NCBI GenBank assembly: GCA_036502575.1
Contig: DASXYL010000054.1
Span: 18,475-82,474, forward strand
Source: DASXRA01 sp036502575
Lineage (GTDB): Bacteria; Actinomycetota; Actinomycetes; Mycobacteriales; Jatrophihabitantaceae
Direction of reading: 5' to 3'
Length of the DNA stretch: 64,000 nucleotides
The notes below the pieces were generated by a model that did not search any database, was not told where the DNA came from, and saw nothing but the letters and a program-made list of their open reading frames with translations. A program made the translations under genes and the position numbers. Below, one piece after another: positions 50,275 through 58,258 of the stretch; the stretch's first letter is position 1; each line of letters opens with the position of its first letter.

Positions 50275-53142
50275 TTATTTGCGGCGGCGGCGGGCGTTGC
50301 TGCCTCGGTTACCGCGACTGCCACGGTTCGGGTTCGATCGCGACTGCGGGCGCTTGGCCGACTTGGAACCGTCCGCCCCGCCGTCACTGCCGCTGACCCG
50401 GACCTCCGGGGTGTCCGAGCCGAGCGTCGGCGCGCTGTAGACCAACGGTCTGGTCGACGCGTCGCGATCGAGCCCCTTCGCCGAGACATGAGGGGCGTCC
50501 TTGCCGTCGTCGTCGGCATCCGGGTCAACCTCGTCGGGCGCAGGCGCGACCCGCGAGCGGGCCTGCTCGGCCGCCTCGAGCACGGACTCGTCCAGCTGGG
50601 GTCCAGAGCCGTTGACGTCGTCCGGAGGCGGCGCGTCACCCTGGACCTCGACCTCGAGGTTGAACAGGAAGCCGACCGACTCCTCCTTGATGCCGTCCAT
50701 CATGGCGCCGAACATGTCGAAGCCCTCGCGCTGGTACTCGACGAGCGGATCGCGCTGGGCCATCGCCCGCAGGCCGATGCCCTCCTGCAGGTAGTCCATC
50801 TCGTAGAGGTGCTCGCGCCACTTGCGGTCGAGCACCGACAGCAGCACCCGGCGCTCGAACTCGCGCATGACCTCGCTGCCGAGCTCCTCCTCGCGCGCGT
50901 CGTAGGCGGACTCGGCGTCGGCGGTGAGCTCCTCGATGAGGTACTCGCGGGTGAGGTCGGACTTGTTGCCCCCGGCCTGCTCGATGGCCTCGTCGATCGT
51001 CAGCGACACCGGGTACAGCGTCTTGAGTGCGGTCCACAGCTGGTCGAGGTCCCACTCTTCGGCGTACCCGGACGAGGTCGCGCCCTCGACGTAGCCGCGC
51101 ACGACGTCGGCGACCATCTCCCGGAGCTGCTCGGAGAGGTCGGCGCCTTCGAGCACCGTGCGCCGCTCGTCGTAGATGACGGTGCGCTGCTTGTTCATGA
51201 CCTCGTCGTACTTGAGGACGTTCTTGCGGATCTCGAAGTTCTGCTGCTCCATCTGCGTCTGCGCGGACTGGATCGCCTTGGAGACCATGCGCTGCTCGAT
51301 CGGGACGTCCTCGGGCAGGCGCAGGAAGCTCATCATCTGCGCGACGCGCTCGCCGTTGAAGCGGACCATCAGGTCGTCGCCGAGCGAGAGGTAGAACCGC
51401 GACTCGCCCGGGTCGCCCTGCCGTCCGGAACGGCCACGCAGCTGGTTGTCGATGCGGCGGGACTCGTGGCGCTCGGTACCCAGCACGTACAGGCCGCCGA
51501 GGTCGACGACGTCCTCGTGTTCCTTGGCCACCTCGGCCTTAGCCTTGTCCAGGGCGCCCTGCCAGGCGGCCTCGTACTCCTCGGGCGTCTCGTCCGGGGT
51601 GAGGCCGCGATCGCGCAGCGTCAGATCGGCCATGAACTCGGGGTTGCCGCCGAGCATGATGTCCGTGCCACGACCGGCCATGTTGGTGGCGACGGTGACG
51701 CCGCCCTTGCGCCCGGCATTGGCGATGATCGCCGCCTCACGGGCGTGGTTCTTCGCGTTGAGCACCTCGTGCGGGATGCCGCGGCGCAGTAGCAGCGACG
51801 CCAGCCGCTCGGACTTCGCGACGCTCGCCGTACCCACCAGTACGGGCTGGCCGGCCTCATGCCGCTCGGCGATGTCGTCGACGACGGAGGAGAACTTGGC
51901 ATCCTCGGTCTTGTAGATCAGGTCGGTCTCGTCGTCGCGGACCATCGGCTTGTTCGTCGGAATCGGCACCACGCCCAGCTTGTAGATCTGATTCAGCTCG
52001 GCCGCCTCGGTCTGCGCCGTGCCCGTCATGCCGGAGAGCTTGTCGTAGAGGCGGAAGTAGTTCTGCAGCGTGATCGTCGCGAGGGTCTGGTTCTCCTGCT
52101 GGATCTGCACGCCTTCCTTGGCCTCGATGGCCTGGTGCATGCCCTCGTTGTAACGACGCCCGTGCAGGACGCGGCCGGTGAACTCGTCGACGATCAGGAC
52201 CTCGCCGGTGTTGACGATGTAGTCGCGATCGCGCTTGTAGAGCTCCTTGGCCTTGAGCGAGTTGTTGAGGTAGCCGACGAGCGGGGTATTGGCGGCCTCG
52301 TAGAGGTTCTCGATGCCGAGCTGGTCCTCGACGAAGGCGACGCCCTCTTCGCTCACGGCGACGGTGCGTTTGCCCTCTTCGACCTCATAGTGCTCGTCGC
52401 GCTTCATCCGCGGAGCGAGCCGCGCGAACTCGAGGTACCAACGCTGGTTCTCCTCGGCCGGGCCGGAAATGATCAGCGGGGTACGCGCCTCGTCGATGAG
52501 GATGGAGTCGACCTCGTCCACGATGGCGTAGTTGTGCCCCCGCTGCACCAGGTCGTCGAGCGACCAGGCCATGTTGTCGCGCAGGTAGTCGAAGCCGAAT
52601 TCGTTGTTGGTGCCGTAGGTGATGTCGGCGCCGTAGGCGGCCTTGCGCTTCTCCGGCGGCAGCTCGGAGAGGATCTTGCCCACCGAGAGGCCGAGGAAGC
52701 GGTGCACGCGGCCCATCCAGTCGGCGTCGCGACTGGCCAGGTAGTCGTTGACCGTGACGATGTGGACGCCGTTGCCCGAGAGCGCGTTCAGGTAGGCCGG
52801 CAGGGTCGAGACGAGCGTCTTGCCCTCGCCGGTCTTCATCTCGGCGATGTTGCCGAGGTGCAGCGCGGTGCCGCCCATCAGCTGCACCTTGTAGTGGAAC
52901 TGCCCCAACGTGCGCCGAGCAGCCTCCCGCACGACGGCGTACGCCTCGGGCAGCAGGTCGTCGAGGGTCTCGCCGTCGCCGAAACGTTCCTTGAACGTGT
53001 CGGTCTGCTCGCGCAGCTCGGCGTCGGTCAGGTCGACGTAGTCGTCTTCGAGCGTCTCGATGTGCTCGGCGATGGTCGACAGGCGACGGACCATCTTGCC
53101 TTCACCGGCGCGCAGAATCTTGGCGAGAACCACGGCGGCCAT
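50275..53142 (-). CDS. secA: Preprotein translocase ATPase SecA
   Basis: A 955-residue SecA motor that pushes unfolded proteins through SecYEG. Walker A is MKTGEGKTLVSTLP near residue 105, the DEAD-like box is VDEVDSILIDEARTP, and the later ATPase motif TNMAGRGTDIML and GRSGRQGDPGESRFY are intact. The C-terminus is disordered and basic (SKSAKRPQSRSNPNRG, ending ARRRRK) and lacks the zinc Cys motif, as in actinobacterial SecA1. The position in front of hpf, comF and mtrAB-lpqB matches mycobacteria. The stop is followed by the composite hairpin element. Confidence 0.97.
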   Translation of the reverse strand: MAAVVLAKILRAGEGKMVRRLSTIAEHIETLEDDYVDLTDAELREQTDTFKERFGDGETLDDLLPEAYAVVREAARRTLGQFHYKVQLMGGTALHLGNIAEMKTGEGKTLVSTLPAYLNALSGNGVHIVTVNDYLASRDADWMGRVHRFLGLSVGKILSELPPEKRKAAYGADITYGTNNEFGFDYLRDNMAWSLDDLVQRGHNYAIVDEVDSILIDEARTPLIISGPAEENQRWYLEFARLAPRMKRDEHYEVEEGKRTVAVSEEGVAFVEDQLGIENLYEAANTPLVGYLNNSLKAKELYKRDRDYIVNTGEVLIVDEFTGRVLHGRRYNEGMHQAIEAKEGVQIQQENQTLATITLQNYFRLYDKLSGMTGTAQTEAAELNQIYKLGVVPIPTNKPMVRDDETDLIYKTEDAKFSSVVDDIAERHEAGQPVLVGTASVAKSERLASLLLRRGIPHEVLNAKNHAREAAIIANAGRKGGVTVATNMAGRGTDIMLGGNPEFMADLTLRDRGLTPDETPEEYEAAWQGALDKAKAEVAKEHEDVVDLGGLYVLGTERHESRRIDNQLRGRSGRQGDPGESRFYLSLGDDLMVRFNGERVAQMMSFLRLPEDVPIEQRMVSKAIQSAQTQMEQQNFEIRKNVLKYDEVMNKQRTVIYDERRTVLEGADLSEQLREMVADVVRGYVEGATSSGYAEEWDLDQLWTALKTLYPVSLTIDEAIEQAGGNKSDLTREYLIEELTADAESAYDAREEELGSEVMREFERRVLLSVLDRKWREHLYEMDYLQEGIGLRAMAQRDPLVEYQREGFDMFGAMMDGIKEESVGFLFNLEVEVQGDAPPPDDVNGSGPQLDESVLEAAEQARSRVAPAPDEVDPDADDDGKDAPHVSAKGLDRDASTRPLVYSAPTLGSDTPEVRVSGSDGGADGSKSAKRPQSRSNPNRGSRGNRGSNARRRRK

Positions 53143-53252
53143 GGTACGGGTTTGCCTAGAGTGACCGCTGCCCGCCGCACGATCGGGCGGCCGGGCCGCC
53201 TCTTCGGGGTCAGTACGCCGGCGAGCCTTTCCGGTGTGCTCTCAGCCTGGTC

Positions 53253-53654
53253 TCACCCTGTGCGTTGCATGAAGGTGATGAAGTAGCCGAAGAATTGCTC
53301 AGGATCGAGGATGATCTGGTGTACTCCCGGCTCCTCGTATTCGTAGAAGATCCGGTAGCCCTTCCCGAGCACGTAGTCACGGGCCTCCTCGATGTTGTCG
53401 ACTTCCCACACCAGGGGACCGATGCCGCCCCGTCCTTTCCTCTCCAGCGGCGCCGCCAGGGGGCTGCTGGCATGCGCGGGACCGTACAGCTCGAGCTTGT
53501 TGCTCCAGTCCGTGGTGGTGAAGACGTTCCCGTCATTCACGAGGCGCGGCGGTTCGAACGAGGTGCCGAGCAGGTCGTTGAACTGTTCGACCGCCGCCTG
53601 GATGTCCTCGGGTGACAGCATCAGCTCGACCCGGTTGAATCCGAGGATCTTCAT
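53253..53654 (-). CDS. VOC-family (glyoxalase/bleomycin-resistance fold) protein
   Basis: A 133-residue VOC-fold protein with two beta-alpha-beta-beta modules: KILGFNRVELMLSPEDIQAAVEQFNDLLG at the N-terminus and GPLVWEVDNIEEARDYVLGKG then HQIILDPEQFFGYFITF at the C-terminus. Metal ligands could be Glu in RVELML, Glu/His in the second half, but this cannot be settled. Family members include glyoxalase, dioxygenase and bleomycin-binding proteins. It is not part of the backbone order, so may be an insertion between secA and DUF2330. Confidence 0.83.
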   Translation of the reverse strand: MKILGFNRVELMLSPEDIQAAVEQFNDLLGTSFEPPRLVNDGNVFTTTDWSNKLELYGPAHASSPLAAPLERKGRGGIGPLVWEVDNIEEARDYVLGKGYRIFYEYEEPGVHQIILDPEQFFGYFITFMQRTG

Positions 53655-53879
53655 TTCGTCTCCTTCGAGGGGCCTAAGGGACGGCCGTTGCGCACGAACC
53701 CTGATGCCGCCGTCGCTGCCGGCGTCGTGCTGTCGGATGCCGATATAGTAACTACAATGGTCCGCAACCGGGACCGGAGGTTTCTGGGCCCACCACGAGC
53801 GAACGGCGGACCGCCTCTTCGGGCATCACGGATCGGTCACAGAGACAACGCGGGCGGGCTGAAATCCGTCGTCTCGGAC

Positions 53880-54926
53880 ATGATCGCCCTCGTGATGCGA
53901 CATTTCGCTGTGCTGGTGTCCGCCGTAGTGGCGGTCGCGGCCGTCCCGTTCATGACCCCGGCCTGGGCCTGCGGATGCGGCGCCTACAGCCCCGGCGCCG
54001 GAGGCAGCGCCTCGGTGCCGACCGAGACGGCGCTGGTCCGTTTCGCCGACGGCGCGCAGGACGTGTACCTGTCGCTGACGGTGAACTCCACGAGCAAGAC
54101 CGGCGCCCTGCTGTTCCCGGTGCCCGACAGGAAGGCGACCGTCAAGGCCGGCCCGACGCACCTGTTCAACGACCTGGCCGAGCTGACCAAGCCGCCACCG
54201 ACGGCCGACGACGCGGGTGGGGCCAACGGAGCCCCCGGGGCCGGTGGCCCGTCGGTCACCGTCGAGAGCCGCCAGCAGATAGGTCCGCTCGACGTGGTGA
54301 CCCTGAGCTCCGGCGATCCGACAGCGTTGCTGCAGTGGCTGCAGCAGAACGGATTCAGCGTCAAGCCGGCTCTCGCGATCGCCGCTAAGCCCTACACCGA
54401 TCAGGGTTGGGCCTTCGTCGCGGTCCGCCTACGTCCGAACGCCGCTGAGCAGGCGCTGTCCGGCGTGCTGGATCCGTTGCAGATCCATTTCGCGACGCCG
54501 GAGCCCGTGTATCCGATGCGGCTGTCGTCGATGGCCAGCGAGCCGGAGGCTGTACGTCTTTACGTTCTGAGCGACCACCGCACCGACCTGCGGACGGCCG
54601 ATCATGGGCTCTCGACGACGTGGGCCGGGCGGCTGTCCGACCACCAGCCCGGGCCCGACCTGGCCGAGGTTGCCGCCGTCGGACCGGGCTACCTCACCCG
54701 GTTCGACGGCCGCCTCGAGCCCGTGACGATCACCGACGACATCCACTTCACGGTCGCGAGCAGCGACGAGGCGCTCGGTTCGGCCACAGTCGGACGGCCG
54801 GCAGAGCGCTCCGGCAAGAGCACCAACGCCGGCCTCATCGCCGGGATCGCGATCGCGGTCGTGCTGATCGGGCTGCTCGTCGGATTCGCGGTGCGCCGCC
54901 GACGCTCACCCCCGCTGGACGGTTGA
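53880..54926 (+). CDS. DUF2330 exported membrane-anchored protein
   Basis: A 348-residue protein with an N-terminal signal (FAVLVSAVVAVAAVPFMTPAWA), a Cys-Gly-Cys just after cleavage (ACGCGAYSP), a large external domain typical of DUF2330 (TALLFPVPDRKATVKAGP-like, DQGWAFVAVRLRP) and one C-terminal helix (AGIAIAVVLIGLLVGFAV) with a basic end (RRRRSPPLDG). Its function is unknown. The ATG at 53880 was selected; another at 53895 is nearly equal. The 225-base gap before it, shared with the VOC gene, includes TAGTAACTAC at 53746, like the array at 11167-11362. Confidence 0.85.
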   Translation: MIALVMRHFAVLVSAVVAVAAVPFMTPAWACGCGAYSPGAGGSASVPTETALVRFADGAQDVYLSLTVNSTSKTGALLFPVPDRKATVKAGPTHLFNDLAELTKPPPTADDAGGANGAPGAGGPSVTVESRQQIGPLDVVTLSSGDPTALLQWLQQNGFSVKPALAIAAKPYTDQGWAFVAVRLRPNAAEQALSGVLDPLQIHFATPEPVYPMRLSSMASEPEAVRLYVLSDHRTDLRTADHGLSTTWAGRLSDHQPGPDLAEVAAVGPGYLTRFDGRLEPVTITDDIHFTVASSDEALGSATVGRPAERSGKSTNAGLIAGIAIAVVLIGLLVGFAVRRRRSPPLDG

Positions 54927-54937
54927 CGAGCCCCGGT

Positions 54938-55525
54938 TCAGACCGTGAGGCGAATCAACCCGTAGTCGTAGGCGTGCCGGCGGTACACCACGCTGGGACG
55001 GCCGGAGTCGACGTCGGCGAACAGGTAGAAGTCGTGCCCGACCAACTCCATCTCGAAGAGGGCCTGGTCGACGGTCATCGGCTTGGCCGGGTGCTCTTTC
55101 TCCCGGACGATCCGCCCCGGACCGTCGTTGCCGTCCTCCTCGTCCTCGACCGCCGGCGGCTCGACGAGCGTGGCGACGTTGGCCGTCGCCGCGGCCAACG
55201 AGGTGGGTGTACGCCGACCGTGGTGCACCCGGCGACGGTCTGCCGCCTGGCGGAAACGCCGTTCGAGCTTGTCGCTGGCGGCGTCGAGCGCTTTGTAGAA
55301 GTCCTCGGCACACGCCTCGCTGCGTACTACTGGTCCCCGTGTGCGGCAGGTGATCTCGACGTGCTGACAGCTGCCGTTCTGACGCCGATTGCGCTCGTGA
55401 TGGAGCTCTACGTCGGCTCGGATGATCTTCTGGTCGAAGCGTTCGACTTTGCCGAGCTTCTCGCTGACGTGCAATCGGAAATGCTCTGGGACCTCGACGT
55501 TGCGCCCGTGTACCACGACGTCCAT
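54938..55525 (-). CDS. hpf: Ribosome hibernation promoting factor (long form)
   Basis: A 195-residue long HPF: an N-terminal RaiA/YfiA-like domain (MDVVVHGRNVEVPEHFRLHV, ALDAASDKLERRFRQAADRR) and a C-terminal dimerisation domain (KPMTVDQALFEMELVGHDFYLF), which lets 70S ribosomes form 100S particles in stationary phase. The ATG at 55525 is the family start; the longer in-frame extension is shadow. It lies downstream of comF with a 163-base gap, as in mycobacteria (Rv3241c). It converges on DUF2330 with an 11-base gap. Confidence 0.93.
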   Translation of the reverse strand: MDVVVHGRNVEVPEHFRLHVSEKLGKVERFDQKIIRADVELHHERNRRQNGSCQHVEITCRTRGPVVRSEACAEDFYKALDAASDKLERRFRQAADRRRVHHGRRTPTSLAAATANVATLVEPPAVEDEEDGNDGPGRIVREKEHPAKPMTVDQALFEMELVGHDFYLFADVDSGRPSVVYRRHAYDYGLIRLTV

Positions 55526-55688
55526 GCGCCCTCCACGGTTGGTCGAAGCGTTCGGACCAATGCCGCGCGGGCCTTGCGTCGTTGGTGGGACCGCGCGGAA
55601 GCGGTGGAACGCCAACTCGGTCAGGTCCGGACAACGCTAGCCGGGAGTTCGCCTACGTGCCAGATGGGAGACACGCCGGGTTCCCTTC

Positions 55689-56408
55689 TTATCCGCCTGG
55701 CGCGGCGGCGGGCTCTTCGCGCAAGCGCTCATCGCGTTCAGGGTTGGGTTTGCCGTGGTCGCCTGCCACCGTTGGCGCGAGCGCTCGTCGCCGGAGCGGG
55801 GTGATTGCGAGGGTGAGGCCGCCGGACACCGCCCAGCCGGCCCCGTGCAGCGCCCGCAGCGCCTCCTGCACGGTGGCGCCGGTGGTCACGATGTCGTCGA
55901 CGAGCACGGCCGCCGTTCCCTCCCTCGGCGGAGGGGCCGCCACCATCGCGCCGGCGAGATTCGTCCGACGCTCGTCGACGCCGAGCCCGGCCGAATCGTG
56001 CACCGGCCGGCCCAAGCGCAGGGCCGGCACAGTGGCAACGCCGAGCCGAGCACCGGTGCGGCAGGCCAGTCGCAGCACGTGGTCACCGCCGCGGCGACGC
56101 ACAGCCCTTCGGGCCGAGGGCACCGGGACGAGCACTCCGCCGGCGATCGGCAGGCGAGCTGCCGTCGAGGCCAGCAGGGCTGCGAACGGTTCGGCGAGCT
56201 CGTGCCGGCCTCGCTCCTTGTACGCCAGCACCGCGCCCCGCAGGCCTCGCTCGTAGCGTCCGGCCGCGAATACCGGCCCGCCCAACCCGGGGACGACGAT
56301 CGGCGGCCCCGAGGGGCGGCAGGCCGCACACAGCAGCTCACCGGGTGCACCGCAGCCGGCACAGCGACGGGGCAGGACGAGGTCGGCCAGGGCACGAATC
56401 ACGCGCAT
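55689..56408 (-). CDS. comF: ComF-family phosphoribosyltransferase-like protein
   Basis: A 239-residue ComF-type protein. Two CxxC pairs (RRCAGCGAPG, LLCAACRPS) form the N-terminal zinc ribbon, and the PRPP-type loop is VLVDDIVTTGATV. In competent bacteria ComF helps DNA uptake, in others the role is unclear. The last about 20 residues (KPNPERDERLREEPAAAPGG) are encoded by copy 3 of the dispersed repeat, so this tail is probably not ancestral. Order comF-hpf-secA and lpqB before it match the mycobacterial chromosome. Confidence 0.9.
   Translation of the reverse strand: MRVIRALADLVLPRRCAGCGAPGELLCAACRPSGPPIVVPGLGGPVFAAGRYERGLRGAVLAYKERGRHELAEPFAALLASTAARLPIAGGVLVPVPSARRAVRRRGGDHVLRLACRTGARLGVATVPALRLGRPVHDSAGLGVDERRTNLAGAMVAAPPPREGTAAVLVDDIVTTGATVQEALRALHGAGWAVSGGLTLAITPLRRRALAPTVAGDHGKPNPERDERLREEPAAAPGG
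55704..55765 (-). repeat. Dispersed repeat, copy 3 (inside comF 3' end)
   Basis: The 29-base core with one mismatch, and about 30 bases of left flank (AGGCGACC, CCCAACC, CGCG) shared with copy 5 near sahH. It encodes the last residues of ComF (KPNPERDERLREEP). The repeat therefore has been absorbed into the end of the gene rather than lying between genes. Confidence 0.8.
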
Positions 56409-56454
56409 CAGCGTTCCCGGGAAACGGCCGGCCCAACAGGCCGAACGGATGATC

Positions 56455-56482
56455 TGTGGACAGCCACACCGGCTGTGGACTA
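56455..56482 (-). promoter_or_regulatory. Two DnaA-like boxes before comF
   Basis: CTGTCCACA (56455-56463) and TAGTCCACA (56474-56482) on the minus strand are each one base from TTGTCCACA, the usual actinobacterial DnaA box, 19 bases apart and in the same direction. The second overlaps the lpqB stop. It may be chance but adds to other DnaA-type sites in the window. Confidence 0.35.
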
Positions 56483-58258
56483 TTCGAGGTAGACCGGTTT
56501 CGTGCCGGGGGTGGTGTGGTTGTTGGGCCCCTCCCAGTCCGTCGTCTTCAGCTCAAAGACGTTGCCGCCGGCCGACACCCACTGCGACACGCCGGGCGCG
56601 GCCGCGATGCTGTCCGGCGCCTGAGGCAGGCCGGACCGGGATCGGCTCAGCAGGCTCGCGCCGCCGGTGGAAATGGATCCGTCGACGTTCGCCGCCCAGA
56701 TGCCGTAGGAGTGCGTGGCGTCGCGGCCGATGACGTACACCGTCACGTCGTCGTTCCAGGCGACATCGGTCAGCGTGTAGCTGGGTGGCGTGATCGGTTG
56801 GGCACTGTCGACCCGCACCGATCCCGACCGGACGACGGCGCCGACCCACAATTGCGACGTGCCGCCCAGCCCCGCGACGATCATCGCGACGCGTGAGCCC
56901 TCGGGACTGAGCCGCACCGCGGTGATCCGGCCACCGAGCAAGCCGGTCGGCACCGCGATCTTCTTGCCCGTCATGTCGACGCGATAGAGGTTCGGGCCAT
57001 CGCCGACCCAGGCCTCTTGCAGGCCCGGCGCCCACGACGGGCGGGTCAAGGGTCCGGCCGGCACGTTTGTCTTGCGTAGACCAGAGCTGGCCCGCCCGAT
57101 CCAGAAGGTCTGCGCCGACCCGGTACCGGTCGTGGCTGCGACGTAGTAGTCGTCCGAACGCCTCGCGGCGACCGCGACCGAGGTGAGGTAACGCGCTCCC
57201 GCACCGATCGGACCGTCGACCGGTTTGCCGTCGGCACTGGCCAGCCGGCCGTCGTCGATGTAGAACGCGGGCAGGGGCGGGGGCGGGCCGAGCAAGCCGG
57301 TGGCCGCCGAGATGTCCGCGGTCGTGAACTGTTGCGGGATGCCGGGGACGTCGATCACCGCGCCCCCGTCGGTGATCTGCATGATGGTTTGCGATGGGCC
57401 CTGCACGAACGTGGCCATCAGCTCGGTGGCGAGCCGGCGTTTGGTGTCCGATTCGAGGTGGGAGCTGCCCGGCAGCTCGACACTGACCAGCGGGCCTGCG
57501 CTCACCGTTACCGACGGATGCACCGACGGGGTCTGATTTTGCCACTCGGTGCGCACCGCGCTGTCCAGCTGGGAGCGAGGGCCGTCCAGTAGCTGCGTCA
57601 ACTGCCAGGACGCGATCGCCTGTGGCGAGGTCAGGACCGTATAGCGCAGGTCGGGCACCAGATGCTGTTCGGCGAGGTCGTAGAAGTAGAGCTTGACCGC
57701 CTTGTACGTCTGCGCGAATTCGGCGGCATAGACGACGAGCCCGTCCGGAGCATCCTTGATGCGCCACTGCCCGGCGACGGTTACGAGGGAGTAGCTGTAC
57801 GACCAGGCCTGCCCGCCACCTCCCGACGCGGCCGGCAGGGGCAGGTAGGTGCCGTCGGCGGCGAGCGTTCCGATGCGGGTACCGCTCACCGTCACGATCG
57901 CCGGGTCCGAACCGGACGCAGCTCTCACCTGGGCGTCCTGAACGCTGCCCGACAGGACCGTGACCGTGCGGTCGGACCACTTGCGTTGCTCGTCGGGCGT
58001 CAGGAACTCGCGGGCACCCCGTGGGTCGATGGGCTCACCGATGTTCGCGCGGAGGAAGCCCTGCACGATCTTTCGCGCTTCGGCGCCCGGCTCTGGTGTG
58101 TTGCTCGGCTGGGGACCCAGTCTCGCCGCGCCGACGCCCGAACCGATCACCTGCGGGGAGGACGAGCTCGGCACACCGGAGCACGCCCCGGCCACCACCG
58201 CTGCGGCCACCACGCCGGCCAGCGTGCCGATCATGCCGCTCCTACCCCGGCGGATCAC
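56480..58258 (-). CDS. lpqB: LpqB lipoprotein (MtrAB accessory)
   Basis: A 592-residue lipoprotein. The signal with lipobox (VVAAAVVAGAC, Cys near residue 26) anchors it outside the membrane; a GerMN-like domain (about 120-290) and a beta-propeller-like LpqB domain follow (VRLSPEGSRVAMIVAGLGGTSQ). LpqB binds MtrB and modulates MtrA signalling in mycobacteria and streptomycetes. The GTG at 58258 was chosen because it overlaps the mtrB stop (GTGA) with GGAGAT before it; the upstream ORF is a mtrB shadow. It completes the mtrA-mtrB-lpqB operon. Confidence 0.94.
   Translation of the reverse strand: MIRRGRSGMIGTLAGVVAAAVVAGACSGVPSSSSPQVIGSGVGAARLGPQPSNTPEPGAEARKIVQGFLRANIGEPIDPRGAREFLTPDEQRKWSDRTVTVLSGSVQDAQVRAASGSDPAIVTVSGTRIGTLAADGTYLPLPAASGGGGQAWSYSYSLVTVAGQWRIKDAPDGLVVYAAEFAQTYKAVKLYFYDLAEQHLVPDLRYTVLTSPQAIASWQLTQLLDGPRSQLDSAVRTEWQNQTPSVHPSVTVSAGPLVSVELPGSSHLESDTKRRLATELMATFVQGPSQTIMQITDGGAVIDVPGIPQQFTTADISAATGLLGPPPPLPAFYIDDGRLASADGKPVDGPIGAGARYLTSVAVAARRSDDYYVAATTGTGSAQTFWIGRASSGLRKTNVPAGPLTRPSWAPGLQEAWVGDGPNLYRVDMTGKKIAVPTGLLGGRITAVRLSPEGSRVAMIVAGLGGTSQLWVGAVVRSGSVRVDSAQPITPPSYTLTDVAWNDDVTVYVIGRDATHSYGIWAANVDGSISTGGASLLSRSRSGLPQAPDSIAAAPGVSQWVSAGGNVFELKTTDWEGPNNHTTPGTKPVYLE

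Noticed and set aside
50245..51792. Long plus-strand frame opposite secA
   Set aside because: It is antisense to the well-conserved secA sequence, is Val/Leu/His-rich shadow composition and has no start context; typical artefact of high-GC coding DNA.
52000..53286. Second plus-strand frame opposite the secA 5' part
   Set aside because: Same reason; secA motifs on the minus strand explain the region fully.
55771..55800. Sixth copy of the dispersed repeat (GCGCGAGCGCTC before comF end)
   Set aside because: Only about 16 bases match the core half; within comF coding sequence this can be chance (Arg/Ala codons), so it was not counted.
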